Of a stretch of DNA of 64,000 bases, positions 1-9,326 are shown piece by piece (the stretch's first letter is position 1; the number at the start of each line of letters is the position of its first letter). The stretch spans positions 186,001 through 250,000 of the forward strand of contig NZ_LT984803.1 of the NCBI RefSeq assembly GCF_900250115.1. The letters run 5' to 3'. The position numbers were made by a program, and so were the translations under genes. The notes beneath the pieces are model-generated. The model worked only from the letters and a program-made list of their open reading frames with translations, was not told where the DNA came from and searched no databases. This DNA comes from Cupriavidus taiwanensis (GTDB lineage: Bacteria > Pseudomonadota > Gammaproteobacteria > Burkholderiales > Burkholderiaceae).

Positions 1-2
1 AT

Positions 3-359
3 TACCCGCTGTGGCGGATCCGCGAGCTAGTGGCCACCGTGATTGAGCAGGTGCGCGGCGAATTCTGCTCGGCGTGTGGACAATACCTGACTGACTTCGA
101 GAAGAGTGACCGCGTAATGAAGCGGATGAACGCATTCAACCGAGAGGTCAACGCGGCATTCGTCGATCCGGCCTATATCGTCAGCGTGCGCAAGAAACTG
201 CGCCTGGACCAGCGCGAGGCAGGAGAGATATTTGGCGGTGGCGTCAACAGCTTCTCCCGCTACGAAACCGGCAAGACCAAACCTCCGCTGGCCCTCATCA
301 AACTTCTGAAGCTGCTCGACCATCACCCGGAGCTCCTCGCGGAAGTCCGGGCGGCTTGA
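3..359 (+). CDS. MqsA-family type II antitoxin, 5' truncated by window edge
   Basis: The open frame runs in from the window edge, so the true start and the N-terminal zinc-binding half lie upstream. The visible part begins just before a CSACG segment that matches the second Cys pair of the MqsA zinc domain. It is followed by a C-terminal helix-turn-helix with the family hallmark FGGGVNSFSRYE, after 'VRKKLRLDQREAGEI'. MqsA proteins bind DNA as dimers, repress their own operon and neutralise a partner toxin. The toxin gene should lie upstream, outside the window. A GTG at 30 could start translation but would remove part of the conserved domain, so the gene is treated as partial. Confidence 0.85.
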   Translation, partial: YPLWRIRELVATVIEQVRGEFCSACGQYLTDFEKSDRVMKRMNAFNREVNAAFVDPAYIVSVRKKLRLDQREAGEIFGGGVNSFSRYETGKTKPPLALIKLLKLLDHHPELLAEVRAA

Positions 360-367
360 GCTCCCGC

Positions 368-1144
368 TCAGAGCGGAAAGTTGTAATCGATCGACAGCGG
401 CGCGTGGTCGCTGAATTTCTCGTCCTTGTAGATCGAGCACAGCTGCGCGGTGTCTGCGATCTTCGGCGTGGCCAGGTGGTAATCGATCCGCCACCCCACG
501 TTCTTGGCATAGGCCTGGCCGCGGTTGCTCCACCAGGTGTACTGTTCGGGGCGCGGGTCCAGCTTGCGGAACACGTCGACATAGCCGTGCACGTCGAACA
601 GCTCGCCGATCCAGGCGCGTTCCTCGGGCAGGAAGCCGGAGTTCTTCAGGTTGCCCTTCCAGTTCTTGATGTCGATTTCCTTGTGCGCGATGTTGACGTC
701 GCCGCACAGCACGATCTCGCGCCCGCTGGCCTTCAGCTGCAGCAGGTGCGGCAGGAACGCTTCCATGAAGCGGAACTTGGCCAGCTGGCGTTCCTCGCCG
801 CTAGAGCCGGAAGGCACGTACACCGAAATCACCGCCAGGTGCGGATACTGCACTTCGACATAGCGGCCCTCGCTGTCGAATTCGGCATTGCCGAAGCCGG
901 TGACGACCCGCTCGGGCTTGTGACGCGTGTAGAGCCCGACGCCGCTGTAGCCCTTCTTTTCGGCGTAATGGAAAAAGCCGTGGTAGCCGTGTGGCGCCAG
1001 GAACGCTTCCGTCATGTCGGCGGCCTGCGCCTTCAGTTCCTGCACGCAGACCATGTCTGCGTCCTGCTTGCCCATCCAGTCGAAAAAACCCTTCTTCGAC
1101 GCGGAGCGGATGCCGTTGAGGTTGGCGCTGATAATCCGTAACAT
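368..1144 (-). CDS. xth: Exodeoxyribonuclease III
   Basis: 258 residues of the Xth/APE endonuclease-exonuclease-phosphatase fold. It repairs abasic sites and blocked 3' ends in DNA. Visible family motifs are the metal-binding Asn8 and Glu36 in VCVQELK, the catalytic GDVNIAH segment, and the C-terminal SDHAPL containing the catalytic Asp-His pair. The start chosen (MLRIISANLNG) places the beta strand SANLNG at the N-terminus as in the family; the frame stays open further upstream but that stretch is antisense to pyrE. It is divergent from pyrE, with only 27 bases between the two starts. Confidence 0.95.
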   Translation of the reverse strand: MLRIISANLNGIRSASKKGFFDWMGKQDADMVCVQELKAQAADMTEAFLAPHGYHGFFHYAEKKGYSGVGLYTRHKPERVVTGFGNAEFDSEGRYVEVQYPHLAVISVYVPSGSSGEERQLAKFRFMEAFLPHLLQLKASGREIVLCGDVNIAHKEIDIKNWKGNLKNSGFLPEERAWIGELFDVHGYVDVFRKLDPRPEQYTWWSNRGQAYAKNVGWRIDYHLATPKIADTAQLCSIYKDEKFSDHAPLSIDYNFPL

Positions 1145-1171
1145 TCGGGGAAATTTTGAATTCAGAGAGAA

Positions 1172-1876
1172 ATGATGACGCAGCAGAATCCGGCCGCCCT
1201 CAGTGCAGATAACGCGGGCAAAGACCTCAGCCAGACCTTTATCCGCTTTGCGCTCGACGCGGGCGTGCTGTCGTTCGGCGAGTTCGTGACCAAGGCCGGC
1301 CGCAAGTCGCCTTACTTCTTCAATGCTGGCCTGTTCAACCAGGGCGGCATGCTGGGCCAGGTGGCGCAATTCTATGCGAAAACCCTGCTGGCCTCGGGCG
1401 TGCAGTTCGACGTGCTGTTCGGGCCGGCGTACAAGGGCATCACCCTGGCCTCGGCGACCGCGGTGGCGCTGGCCGGCATGGGACGTGATGTCGGCTTCGC
1501 GTACAACCGCAAGGAAGCCAAGGACCACGGCGAAGGCGGCACGCTGGTCGGGGCGAAGCTGCAGGGCAAGGTGGTGATCGTCGACGACGTGATCTCCGCC
1601 GGCACCTCGGTGCGCGAATCGGTGAACCTGATCCGCGCGGCCGGTGCCGAGCCCGCCGCGGTGCTGATCGCGCTGGACCGCATGGAAAAGAGCGGCACCG
1701 CCGAGCAGGTCGGCACCCATTCGGCGGTGCAGGACGTGCAGCGCGAATTCGGCATCCCGGTGATCGCCATCGCCAGCCTCAAGGACCTGCTGGCCTATCT
1801 CGACGCCTCGCAGGATCCGGCGCTGAGCGCCTCGCGCGAGGCCGTGGCGGCCTATCGTCAGCGCTACGGCGTCTGA
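1172..1876 (+). CDS. pyrE: Orotate phosphoribosyltransferase
   Basis: 234 residues. PyrE transfers the phosphoribosyl group of PRPP to orotate to give OMP in pyrimidine synthesis. The PRPP-binding motif [13 protein letters not shown] lies at about residues 134-146. The substrate region [10 protein letters not shown] and FGPAYKGI upstream are typical of the family. Two consecutive ATG codons lie at 1172 and 1175 behind a purine-rich CAGAGAGAA; the first is used here. A strong GC hairpin at 1891-1915 follows the stop codon. Confidence 0.95.
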   Translation: MMTQQNPAALSADNAGKDLSQTFIRFALDAGVLSFGEFVTKAGRKSPYFFNAGLFNQGGMLGQVAQFYAKTLLASGVQFDVLFGPAYKGITLASATAVALAGMGRDVGFAYNRKEAKDHGEGGTLVGAKLQGKVVIVDDVISAGTSVRESVNLIRAAGAEPAAVLIALDRMEKSGTAEQVGTHSAVQDVQREFGIPVIAIASLKDLLAYLDASQDPALSASREAVAAYRQRYGV

Positions 1877-1890
1877 AACCGTTGAAGTGG

Positions 1891-1915
1891 CCGGGCGCTG
1901 TCAGCCAGCGCCCGG
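1891..1915 (+). terminator. GC-rich hairpin after pyrE
   Basis: CCGGGCGCTG pairs perfectly with CAGCGCCCGG over 10 bp around a TCAGC loop, 14 bases after the pyrE stop. There is no U-tract, so it is either a weak terminator or an mRNA 3'-end stabiliser. Confidence 0.45.
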
Positions 1916-1966
1916 GGCGTGGCCGGTAGGCACACGGCTGACTTTCAGACCGGGAGGGAACGCGGC

Positions 1967-3274
1967 GTGGCGGCAAAGGAGCGGCAGGAAGGGGCAGTGC
2001 GGCAGGCGGCAGCGCCGTCCCCAACGGCGGAGTCCGCCGGCAACGGCGAGTCGCTGGCCGAGCGCGGCGCCCAGGTGCGCCCGCGCAAGCCGGTACGCAA
2101 GGCCGCCAAGGCCCCCGACCGGCCCGCGCACGAGGCCTATGCCGTGCGCGCCCTGGTGCTGCAGGGCGGCGGCGCGCTGGGCGCCTACCAGGCCGGCGTG
2201 TACCAGGGCCTGGCCGATGGCGGCATCTGTCCCAACTGGGTCGCCGGCATTTCGATCGGGGCGCTGAACGCCGCCATCATCGCCGGCAATCCGCCGCAGC
2301 GCAGGGTGGAGCAGTTGCGGGCGTTCTGGGAGCACATCTGCGCGCAGCCGTGGCTGCCGAGCCTGTCCTACACCTGGTTTGCCGATGAAGCGGCAAGCTG
2401 GCCCGAGCCGATGCGGATCTGGTTCGACGGCCTGCACGCGGCGCGCGCCATGCTGGAGGGTCAGCGCGGCTTCTTCCAGCCGCGCAGCTGGCCGGCGCTG
2501 ATGTCGCGCTACTCGGACCCGACCCATGCCAGCTTCTACGACACCAAGCCGCTGAAGGCCACGCTGGAGCGCTTTGCCGACTTCGACCTGATCAACCATC
2601 GTCCCGACCTGATGCGGGTCTCGGTGGGCGCGGTCAATGTGCGCACCGGCAACTTCGCCTACTTCGACAATACCCGCGACAAGCTCTGCGCCGAGCATTT
2701 CATGGCCTCGGGCGCGTTGCCGCCCGGGTTTCCGGCGGTGGAAATCGATGGCGAGTATTACTGGGACGGCGGGCTGGTCTCGAACACGCCGCTGGCCGAG
2801 GTGCTGACCGCGCAGCCGCGGCGCGACGCGCTGATCTTCCAGGTCGACCTGTGGAGCGCGCGCGGCAAGCTGCCGCACGACCTGATCGACGTCGCCGAGC
2901 GCCAGAAGGACATCCAGTATTCCAGCCGCACCCGGGCCATCACCGACTATATGCGCGAGCAGCAGAACCTGCGCCGCATGCTCAACGAGGTGATGGCGCT
3001 GGTGCCCCAGTCAAAGCGCGACAACGCCTGGTACCGCCGCGCGGCCGAGCAGTCGTGCGATGCGCGCCGCAACGTGATCCAGCTGATCTACCGCGACAAG
3101 TCGTTCGAGAACCTGGCCAAGGACTATCAGTTCGGCCCGCTGACCATGCACGAGCACTGGACCAGCGGGCTCGAGGATATCCGCCAGACGCTGCGCCATC
3201 CGCAATGGCTGGCCATGCCCAGCCGCGAGCAGCCCTTCGTCACGCACGACGTGCATCGCGGCAACGGGGGCTGA
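1967..3274 (+). CDS. Patatin-like phospholipase with C-terminal DUF3734
   Basis: 435 residues from a GTG at 1967, which is preceded at 8 bases by GGGAGGG. A GTG at 1919 is in frame but lacks a ribosome-binding site. After a charged, low-complexity N-terminus of about 58 residues comes a patatin domain: oxyanion loop GGGALGAYQAG (about 67-77), nucleophile elbow GISIG with Ser96, and the dyad Asp in WDGGLVSN (Asp267). The C-terminal part (RDKSFENLAKDYQFGP and beyond) resembles DUF3734, which often follows bacterial patatin domains. It is predicted to be a Ser-Asp lipid acyl hydrolase; the substrate is unknown. In related bacteria such proteins have been linked to PHB metabolism or membrane lipid turnover, which is inference here. 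Confidence 0.88.
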   Translation: MAAKERQEGAVRQAAAPSPTAESAGNGESLAERGAQVRPRKPVRKAAKAPDRPAHEAYAVRALVLQGGGALGAYQAGVYQGLADGGICPNWVAGISIGALNAAIIAGNPPQRRVEQLRAFWEHICAQPWLPSLSYTWFADEAASWPEPMRIWFDGLHAARAMLEGQRGFFQPRSWPALMSRYSDPTHASFYDTKPLKATLERFADFDLINHRPDLMRVSVGAVNVRTGNFAYFDNTRDKLCAEHFMASGALPPGFPAVEIDGEYYWDGGLVSNTPLAEVLTAQPRRDALIFQVDLWSARGKLPHDLIDVAERQKDIQYSSRTRAITDYMREQQNLRRMLNEVMALVPQSKRDNAWYRRAAEQSCDARRNVIQLIYRDKSFENLAKDYQFGPLTMHEHWTSGLEDIRQTLRHPQWLAMPSREQPFVTHDVHRGNGG

Positions 3275-3292
3275 GCACGGCGGCGCGCGGGC

Positions 3293-4102
3293 TCAGTCGA
3301 CCTTGACCGTGGCCAGTTCCGGACGCGCCGGCGGATAGGCCGGCTTCAGGTCCGCGAACACCTGGGTCATGATCTCCGCCACCATCAGGTTGCGGTGCGT
3401 CTTGGAATCGGCCGGGACCACGTACCAGGGGCACTCGGGTGTGCTGGTGGCCATGATGGCGGCCTCGTAGGCGTCCATGTAGGCCTTCCAGTGCTTGCGC
3501 TCGGCAAGATCCTGGGTATCGAATTTCCAGTGCTTCTCGGGGTCCGCCAGGCGCGCCTCGAGCCGCGACTTCTGCTCGTCGCGCGAAATATGCAGGAAGC
3601 ACTTGATGATGGTAGTGCCGGTCTCGGTCAGCATCGACTCGAATTCGCGGATCTGGCGCAAGCGCCGTTGGCACTCGGCGGCGTCGATCCAGTCGTGCAC
3701 GCGCGTGATCAGCACGTCTTCGTAGTGGCTGCGGTTGAAGACGACGATCTCGCCCGACTTCGGCACCTGCAGGTGGATGCGCCAGAGGAAATCGCGCGCC
3801 AGCTCCTCGGGCGACGGCGCCTTGAAACCCACCACGCGGATGCCCAGCGGATCGAAGCTGCGGAACACGCTGCGCACGGTGCCGTCCTTGCCGCTGGTGT
3901 CCATGCCCTGCAGCACCACCAGCAGCTTGCGGCGGTGCTCGGCATAGAAGATGTCCTGCTGCGCGTCGAGCGCGTTGCTCAGCTCGATGATGCGGGCCAG
4001 GTCTTCCTCTTTCTTGCCGCATGACAGCGGCTTGCTGCCCGGGTCGAAGTCGGCAAGGCGGAATTGCTTGCCCGAGGTGATGCGGAAATCGTCCAGCGGC
4101 AT
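3293..4102 (-). CDS. ppk2: Polyphosphate kinase 2 family protein
   Basis: 269 residues, the size of a single-domain PPK2. These enzymes move phosphate between polyphosphate and nucleotides, here probably phosphorylating NDP or NMP. Walker A is GMDTSGKDG at about residues 66-74, followed by the PPK2 signature FNRSHYEDVL and, after it, a lid region rich in Arg and Lys. The start at 4102 has GGAGCG upstream; an in-frame upstream ATG at 4165 would add 21 residues that do not look like the family. It converges on the patatin gene with 18 bases between stops. Confidence 0.9.
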   Translation of the reverse strand: MPLDDFRITSGKQFRLADFDPGSKPLSCGKKEEDLARIIELSNALDAQQDIFYAEHRRKLLVVLQGMDTSGKDGTVRSVFRSFDPLGIRVVGFKAPSPEELARDFLWRIHLQVPKSGEIVVFNRSHYEDVLITRVHDWIDAAECQRRLRQIREFESMLTETGTTIIKCFLHISRDEQKSRLEARLADPEKHWKFDTQDLAERKHWKAYMDAYEAAIMATSTPECPWYVVPADSKTHRNLMVAEIMTQVFADLKPAYPPARPELATVKVD

Positions 4103-4201
4103 GGGCGCTCCATTCGCGATGATCTGCGGGATCAGGGAATCGGGCGCCCCGTGACTGCGCTGCAAGGCGGGATGGGGACAAGGGGCGCGCAGCCCCTATG
4201 G

Positions 4202-5068
4202 TCAGGCCGGCAGGGCCGCCAGGTCAATGCTGCCTTCGAACACCGTGGTGGCCGGGCCGGTCATGCGCACCGGTGCGGCGCCGCCGTCCCAGGCAATGGT
4301 CAACTCGCCGCCATGGGTGTGGACCCGCACCGGCGAGTCCAGCAGGCCGCGCCGGATGCCGGCCACCACCGCCGCGCAGGCGCCGGTGCCGCACGCCAGG
4401 GTCTCGCCGGCGCCGCGCTCGTAGACGCGCAGGCGGATGGCGTGGCGGTCCTCGACCTGCATGAAGCCGGCATTGACGCGGTTGGGGAAGGCCGGATGGT
4501 GTTCGATCACCGGGCCGTCCTGCAGCACCGGGAAGTTCTCGACGTCGTCCACCACCTGCACCGCATGCGGGTTGCCCATCGACACCGCCGAGATCCATTC
4601 GGTGCGGCCGTTGACCTCGAGGCCGTACAGCGTGTCGGCGCCTTCGGCATGCGTGGGCAGGCCCTGCGCGCGGAACGGCACGCGCGCCGGTTCCAACTCG
4701 GGCGCGCCCATGTCCACCGTGACCTGGCCATCGTCCTGCAGCGTCAGCGTGATCACGCCGTTCATCACCTCGACGCGCACCGAACGCTTGTCGGTCATGC
4801 CCTGTTCGGTGACGAAGCGCACGAAGCAGCGCGCGCCATTGCCGCAGTGCTCGACCTCGCTGCCATCGGCATTGACAATGCGGTAGCGGAAATCGACGTC
4901 CGGGCGCGTCGGCTTCTCGACGATCAGGATCTGGTCCGCGCCCACGCCGAAATGCCGGCTGGCGAGCGCGCGCCATTGCGCCGGGGTCAGGTCGATGTGC
5001 TGGTGGATGCCGTCGAGCACGACAAAGTCGTTGCCCGCGCCATGCATCTTGGTGAACTTGAGTTTCAT
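4202..5068 (-). CDS. dapF: Diaminopimelate epimerase
   Basis: 288 residues. DapF converts LL- to meso-diaminopimelate for lysine and peptidoglycan synthesis. Both catalytic cysteines are present: Cys75 in EHCGNGAR and Cys226 in ACGTGA. The N-terminus [15 protein letters not shown] is the canonical start. It lies 41 bases downstream of the acyltransferase gene on the same strand, so co-transcription with the two LpxL-type genes is likely, as is common in Burkholderiaceae. Confidence 0.96.
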   Translation of the reverse strand: MKLKFTKMHGAGNDFVVLDGIHQHIDLTPAQWRALASRHFGVGADQILIVEKPTRPDVDFRYRIVNADGSEVEHCGNGARCFVRFVTEQGMTDKRSVRVEVMNGVITLTLQDDGQVTVDMGAPELEPARVPFRAQGLPTHAEGADTLYGLEVNGRTEWISAVSMGNPHAVQVVDDVENFPVLQDGPVIEHHPAFPNRVNAGFMQVEDRHAIRLRVYERGAGETLACGTGACAAVVAGIRRGLLDSPVRVHTHGGELTIAWDGGAAPVRMTGPATTVFEGSIDLAALPA

Positions 5069-5109
5069 GGTGGGGATTGTAGCGGCGCGGCGCCGGACCT
5101 GCCGGGCGC

Positions 5110-6003
5110 TCAGTAGATCTCGGGCTCGCCCGGCAGGCGGTGCTTGAAGCGCTTGTGCACCCAATAATACTCAGGCACGCGCGGACGGATGCAGTCCTCG
5201 AAGAAGGCGTTCATGCGGCGCGTGTCGTCGGTCACACTGGCGCCCGGGTAGTCCTCCCACGCCGGCAGCACGCGCAGCACGTAACCCTGGTAGTCGGGCA
5301 GCATCTCGGTGTAGATGGGCACCACCCTGGCGCCGGTCAGGCGCGCCAGGCGCGAGACCGAGGTCAGCGTCAGCGCCTGCACGCCGAAGAACGGCACGAA
5401 TTCCGAATCGCGCTCGCCGAAGTCCATGTCGGCGATCAGCTGCAGCGCTTCGCCCTTCTTCAGGCAGCGCAGGATGTCGCGCGCGCTGTCGTTGCGCGAG
5501 ATCATGTTGGCGCCGAAGCGCCCGCGCGCCTGCTTGAGAAAGCCGTCGAACAGCGCGTTCTTCTGCTTCGTATAGAGCGATGCGCCGGAGCGGCCGACAT
5601 GCTCGCGCAAGTGGATGGTGAGCCGGATCGCACCGGCTTCCACGCCCGACAGGTGCAGCGTGACCAGGATATGCGGCGTGCCGTCGAGCTCGGCCAGCCC
5701 GGCGTGGTCGTCGATCTGCACCCAGCGGCGCATCTGCGCCTCGCTGCCGGTCCAGAAGATGCCGCGCTCGGCAAAGCTGCGGAACAGGAGGCGAAAGCTC
5801 TGGCGCGACAGCGCGTCGATCTCGGCCTCGGTGCGGTCAGGGAAGCACAGGCGCAGGTTGGCCTGCACCACCTTGCGCCGCTCGCTGGGGACCCGGTACA
5901 GCAGGCTGCCCAGCGCCTCGCCGAAGCGCGCGACGAAGGGATAGGGCAGTTTGCCCAGCACGGTCAGCAGGCCGATGCCGAGCCACGTGAACACACGGCT
6001 CAT
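5110..6003 (-). CDS. LpxL/HtrB-type lipid A acyltransferase (second of pair)
   Basis: 297 residues. LpxL/LpxM enzymes are inner-membrane proteins that add secondary acyl chains to Kdo-lipid IVA. The N-terminus has one hydrophobic segment (about 5-25). The catalytic HX4E-type element is seen as HLSGVEAG at about residues 117-124, and the C-terminus shows [11 protein letters not shown], typical of the family. Its start overlaps the stop of the upstream paralogue by four bases (ATGA), which implies translational coupling. Which acyl chain it transfers cannot be read from sequence. Confidence 0.88.
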   Translation of the reverse strand: MSRVFTWLGIGLLTVLGKLPYPFVARFGEALGSLLYRVPSERRKVVQANLRLCFPDRTEAEIDALSRQSFRLLFRSFAERGIFWTGSEAQMRRWVQIDDHAGLAELDGTPHILVTLHLSGVEAGAIRLTIHLREHVGRSGASLYTKQKNALFDGFLKQARGRFGANMISRNDSARDILRCLKKGEALQLIADMDFGERDSEFVPFFGVQALTLTSVSRLARLTGARVVPIYTEMLPDYQGYVLRVLPAWEDYPGASVTDDTRRMNAFFEDCIRPRVPEYYWVHKRFKHRLPGEPEIY

Positions 6004-6905
6004 GGGGTCGATCGATCGGTGGCCGGCCCGGTATCGCTGTCCATGGTGCCCGGCATGTCAGGGGTGCCCGCGCCGGCGGGTTGCTTGTAGCGGTTGTAGC
6101 CCCACAGGTATTGCGTCGGGCACAGGCGCACCAGTTCTTCGATGGTGCGGTTGATGACCGCGGCGGCGGCGGCCGGATCGCCCGGCAGCATGCCGCCGTC
6201 TTCGATCACGCGCAGATGGCCGCGATAGCCGGCGCCGCGCGGCAGCCGCTCGGCAAAGACCGCCACCACCGGCGCGCCGGTCAGTTGCTGCAGCCGGTGC
6301 ACCAGCGCCATGGTGTAGGCGGGCTTGCCGAAGAACGGTGCCCAGTTGCCTTCGCCGCCGCTGGGCACCTGGTCGGGCAGGATGCCGACCGCCTGGCCGC
6401 GCTTGAGCGCCTTCACCAGCATGCGCACGCCGCGCGGCGTCGCCGGCGCCATATGCATGTTGGGCCGAGTGCGCATCTTTTCGATCCAGTCGCGCAGCCA
6501 CGGCTGGTGCGGCGGCTTGAACAGCGCGGTCACCGGGCGGTGCAGCGCGTGGGATTGCGGCAGCACCTCGAAGCAGCCCAGGTGCGGGGTCAGGATGATG
6601 ATGCCCTTGCCGCGCGCCTGCAGGGCGCCCAGCTCGGGCCACAGGTGGTCGTCAAAGCCGTAAAGCTTCGCGCCGATCTTGCTGCGGCTCCAGAAGTAGG
6701 GCATCTCGATGATCATGCGCCCGGCCGAGCGGGCGGCTTCGTCGATCATCGCCTCGGTGGCATCAGGGAATGCAAGCCGGAAATTCTCCCGCAGGCGCTG
6801 GCCATAGCGGCCTGGCAGCCGTGCCATCAGCAGGCCCAGCGCGCCGCCCGCGGCCTGCAGCAGCCGCAGCGGAAAACGGGAGATCAGCCAGAATAAAAAA
6901 GTCAT
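6000..6905 (-). CDS. LpxL/HtrB-type lipid A acyltransferase (first of pair)
   Basis: 301 residues from the ATG at 6905. It is a paralogue of the next gene, with a hydrophobic N-terminus (MTFLFWLISRFPLRLLQAAG). The catalytic motif HLGCFE lies near residue 120 and the C-terminal family segment is YLWGYNRYK. A longer frame to 7028 is open, but it would begin near the metK promoter and adds a non-family Arg-rich stretch. Two tandem acyltransferases suggest stepwise secondary acylation, giving a lipid A with two distinct secondary chains; that assignment is inference. The C-terminal tail (about 20 residues rich in Thr, Asp and Pro) is variable. Confidence 0.88.
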   Translation of the reverse strand: MTFLFWLISRFPLRLLQAAGGALGLLMARLPGRYGQRLRENFRLAFPDATEAMIDEAARSAGRMIIEMPYFWSRSKIGAKLYGFDDHLWPELGALQARGKGIIILTPHLGCFEVLPQSHALHRPVTALFKPPHQPWLRDWIEKMRTRPNMHMAPATPRGVRMLVKALKRGQAVGILPDQVPSGGEGNWAPFFGKPAYTMALVHRLQQLTGAPVVAVFAERLPRGAGYRGHLRVIEDGGMLPGDPAAAAAVINRTIEELVRLCPTQYLWGYNRYKQPAGAGTPDMPGTMDSDTGPATDRSTP

Positions 6906-7022
6906 CAGGCGTGGAAAAACGGGGTCTGGGCAGGTCCGCCGCCGGGTCTGTGCCGGGATCAGACGGGCAGGCAGGCGTTGGTCCGGCATGGCGGCAAGGT
7001 GTCGTACCGCACCCCCGTGGCG

Positions 7023-7051
7023 CTGCAACGGCGCCTGCAGGCGCGTATAAT
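7023..7051 (+). promoter_or_regulatory. Candidate sigma70 promoter of metK
   Basis: A perfect -10 hexamer TATAAT lies at 7046-7051. A weak -35 CTGCAA lies 17 bases upstream. The predicted transcription start at about 7057-7059 falls exactly at the 5' strand of helix P1 of the leader RNA described next, which supports both calls. Confidence 0.6.
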
Positions 7052-7055
7052 AGCG

Positions 7056-7134
7056 TGTATCGCCGAGTTAACTGACAACTTGCGGGGCGATGCGGCTCTA
7101 ACCGGGCTGCCTGAAATACCGCTAAAGCGTCGCC
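7056..7134 (+). ncRNA. Structured metK leader resembling a SAM-II riboswitch
   Basis: A pseudoknot can be drawn by eye. P1 pairs AUCGCC (7059-7064) with GGCGAU (7086-7091). Its loop ends in UUGCGG (7080-7085), which pairs with CCGCUAA (7119-7125) with one bulged U. The segments GUUAAC...UUGC in loop 1 and GAAAU-ACC-GCUAAA in loop 3 resemble the conserved SAM-II core (UUUAAC...UUGC and UAAAU...GCUAAA). Loop 3 carries an extra 5-bp hairpin (7092-7110). The P1 3' strand GGCGAUGC can instead pair over 8 bp with GCGUCGCC (7127-7134), a ready-made alternative fold. The metK start is about 50 bases further on. Other structured leaders remain possible. Confidence 0.6.
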
Positions 7135-7185
7135 GCCATGAACCGAACAGGCTGGCACGCAATAGCCAACCTGGAGAATAAGTTC

Positions 7186-8349
<1,164 letters not shown>

Positions 8350-8380
8350 GAGGTACTTCGGGAGTTTGGACTTCGGTATG

Positions 8381-8414
8381 CCCCGCCGGCTTGTAAGGGT
8401 TGGTGGGGTTTTTT
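8381..8414 (+). terminator. Rho-independent terminator of metK
   Basis: CCCCGCC (8381-8387) pairs with GGTGGGG (8402-8408), seven pairs including one G-U. It is followed directly by a run of six T and a second T-rich stretch. Confidence 0.85.
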
Positions 8415-8424
8415 GATTTTTGGT

Positions 8425-8478
8425 TGCTGGGTGCTGGGTGCTGGGTGCTGGGTGCTTGTCGGTGGTCGGTGGTCGGTG
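8425..8478. repeat. Two adjoining 7-nt tandem repeat tracts
   Basis: TGCTGGG is repeated 4.5 times at 8425-8456. A few bases later TCGGTGG is repeated nearly three times at 8459-8478. Both have the same 7-nt period although the units differ. They lie between the metK terminator and the left arm of the inverted-repeat element. Confidence 0.9.
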
Positions 8479-8573
8479 TTGGTGACATGCTGTCGGCGTT
8501 TGAACCGCTGGGTTCCTCCCTGCCGGGCGGGTCACTTTTTGGCCGAGCGCCAAAAAGTAACCAAAAAGCGCGT
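8471..8573. repeat. Left arm of a 103-bp inverted repeat
   Basis: The segment is the reverse complement of 9119-9221 with about four mismatches. Inside it ACTTTTTGGC and GCCAAAAAGT (8534-8558) form a perfect 10-bp hairpin around CGAGC. This hairpin extends to 13 pairs with one mismatch, and poly-T/poly-A tracts in the stem let it act as a terminator in either direction. Confidence 0.9.
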
Positions 8574-9118
8574 CGCCTGTGCGGCTGGCAATCAATTTGA
8601 CGGTGTTGGCGGTTCGGGCGGTGGTGCTTTCCGTTTGGGCGTGGGTGCCCGTTCGGCCCTGCTACGCTATGTGAGTCAGGGGCGGTGCCTGCGATGACCC
8701 ACTATTGAACAATCCCAATGAAGGTGTAGGCAGCCTGCTGCCGGCCGTATCGCGGGGACGGCTGCTGCGCAGGCTCGATGGCGCTGGCGGGCATTCGGCG
8801 TTTGCGCGAACGCAACCGAAGACCCTGTGCGCTGTTGCCAGCCCCTCACGGGCCGGCGGCGCCAAGCGAGCGCAGCGACGCGTTCGGTGCCGGGGCCCAC
8901 GCCCCGCGATACTGACGGCGCAGCAGCCGCAGGCGTTCCTGCGACAACGCCAGCAGCAGGCGGCCACTCCGCGCTCTGGGCTCGTTCAACCATCCTTCCA
9001 ACGCCCCTGCCACGGTCGCGCACCCCCGCGGCAGGCAGTCCCGCTATGTGAGGAAGCCCCGCCCCGTACGAAACCCCCCAGGCACACTACGATAAACATG
9101 CCGCCCGCAGGGCCGTAA
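8574..9118. other. Spacer between inverted arms; no convincing gene
   Basis: 545 bp between the two 103-bp arms. Open frames exist on both strands (137 codons plus-strand from 8705, 115 and 101 codons minus-strand) but they overlap each other and are low-complexity Arg/Ala/Pro. They have no ribosome-binding site or recognisable domain. The minus-strand frame has the look of a widely mis-called hypothetical protein of Burkholderiales repeats. I treat the region as non-coding and as part of a repeated element. Confidence 0.6.
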
Positions 9119-9221
9119 ACGCGCTTTTTGGTTACTTTTTGGCGCTCGGCCAAAAAGTGACCCGCCCAGCAGGGCGGAACCCAGCGGTTCAAATGCCGAC
9201 AGCATGTCACCAACAGCGACC
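9119..9221. repeat. Right arm of the 103-bp inverted repeat
   Basis: Mirror copy of 8471-8573, beginning ACGCGCTTTTTGGTTAC and ending CATGTCACCAACAGCGACC. It carries the same internal hairpin (9134-9158). It ends about 105 bases upstream of kdoO, so it may insulate that gene from read-through. Confidence 0.9.
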
Positions 9222-9326
9222 AACCCCAGTGAAGGATTGCGCCCCATCCTCCACCCTCCCCACAATAGTAAAATCCCCCAACCACCAAAATTCCTTGCCC
9301 GGGGACCCCGTCCCCAGAGGACTCCC

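Noticed and set aside
8676..9118. Overlapping small ORFs within the inverted-repeat spacer (both strands)
   Set aside because: No ribosome-binding sites, mutual overlap, low-complexity sequence; the region is better explained as part of a repeat element.
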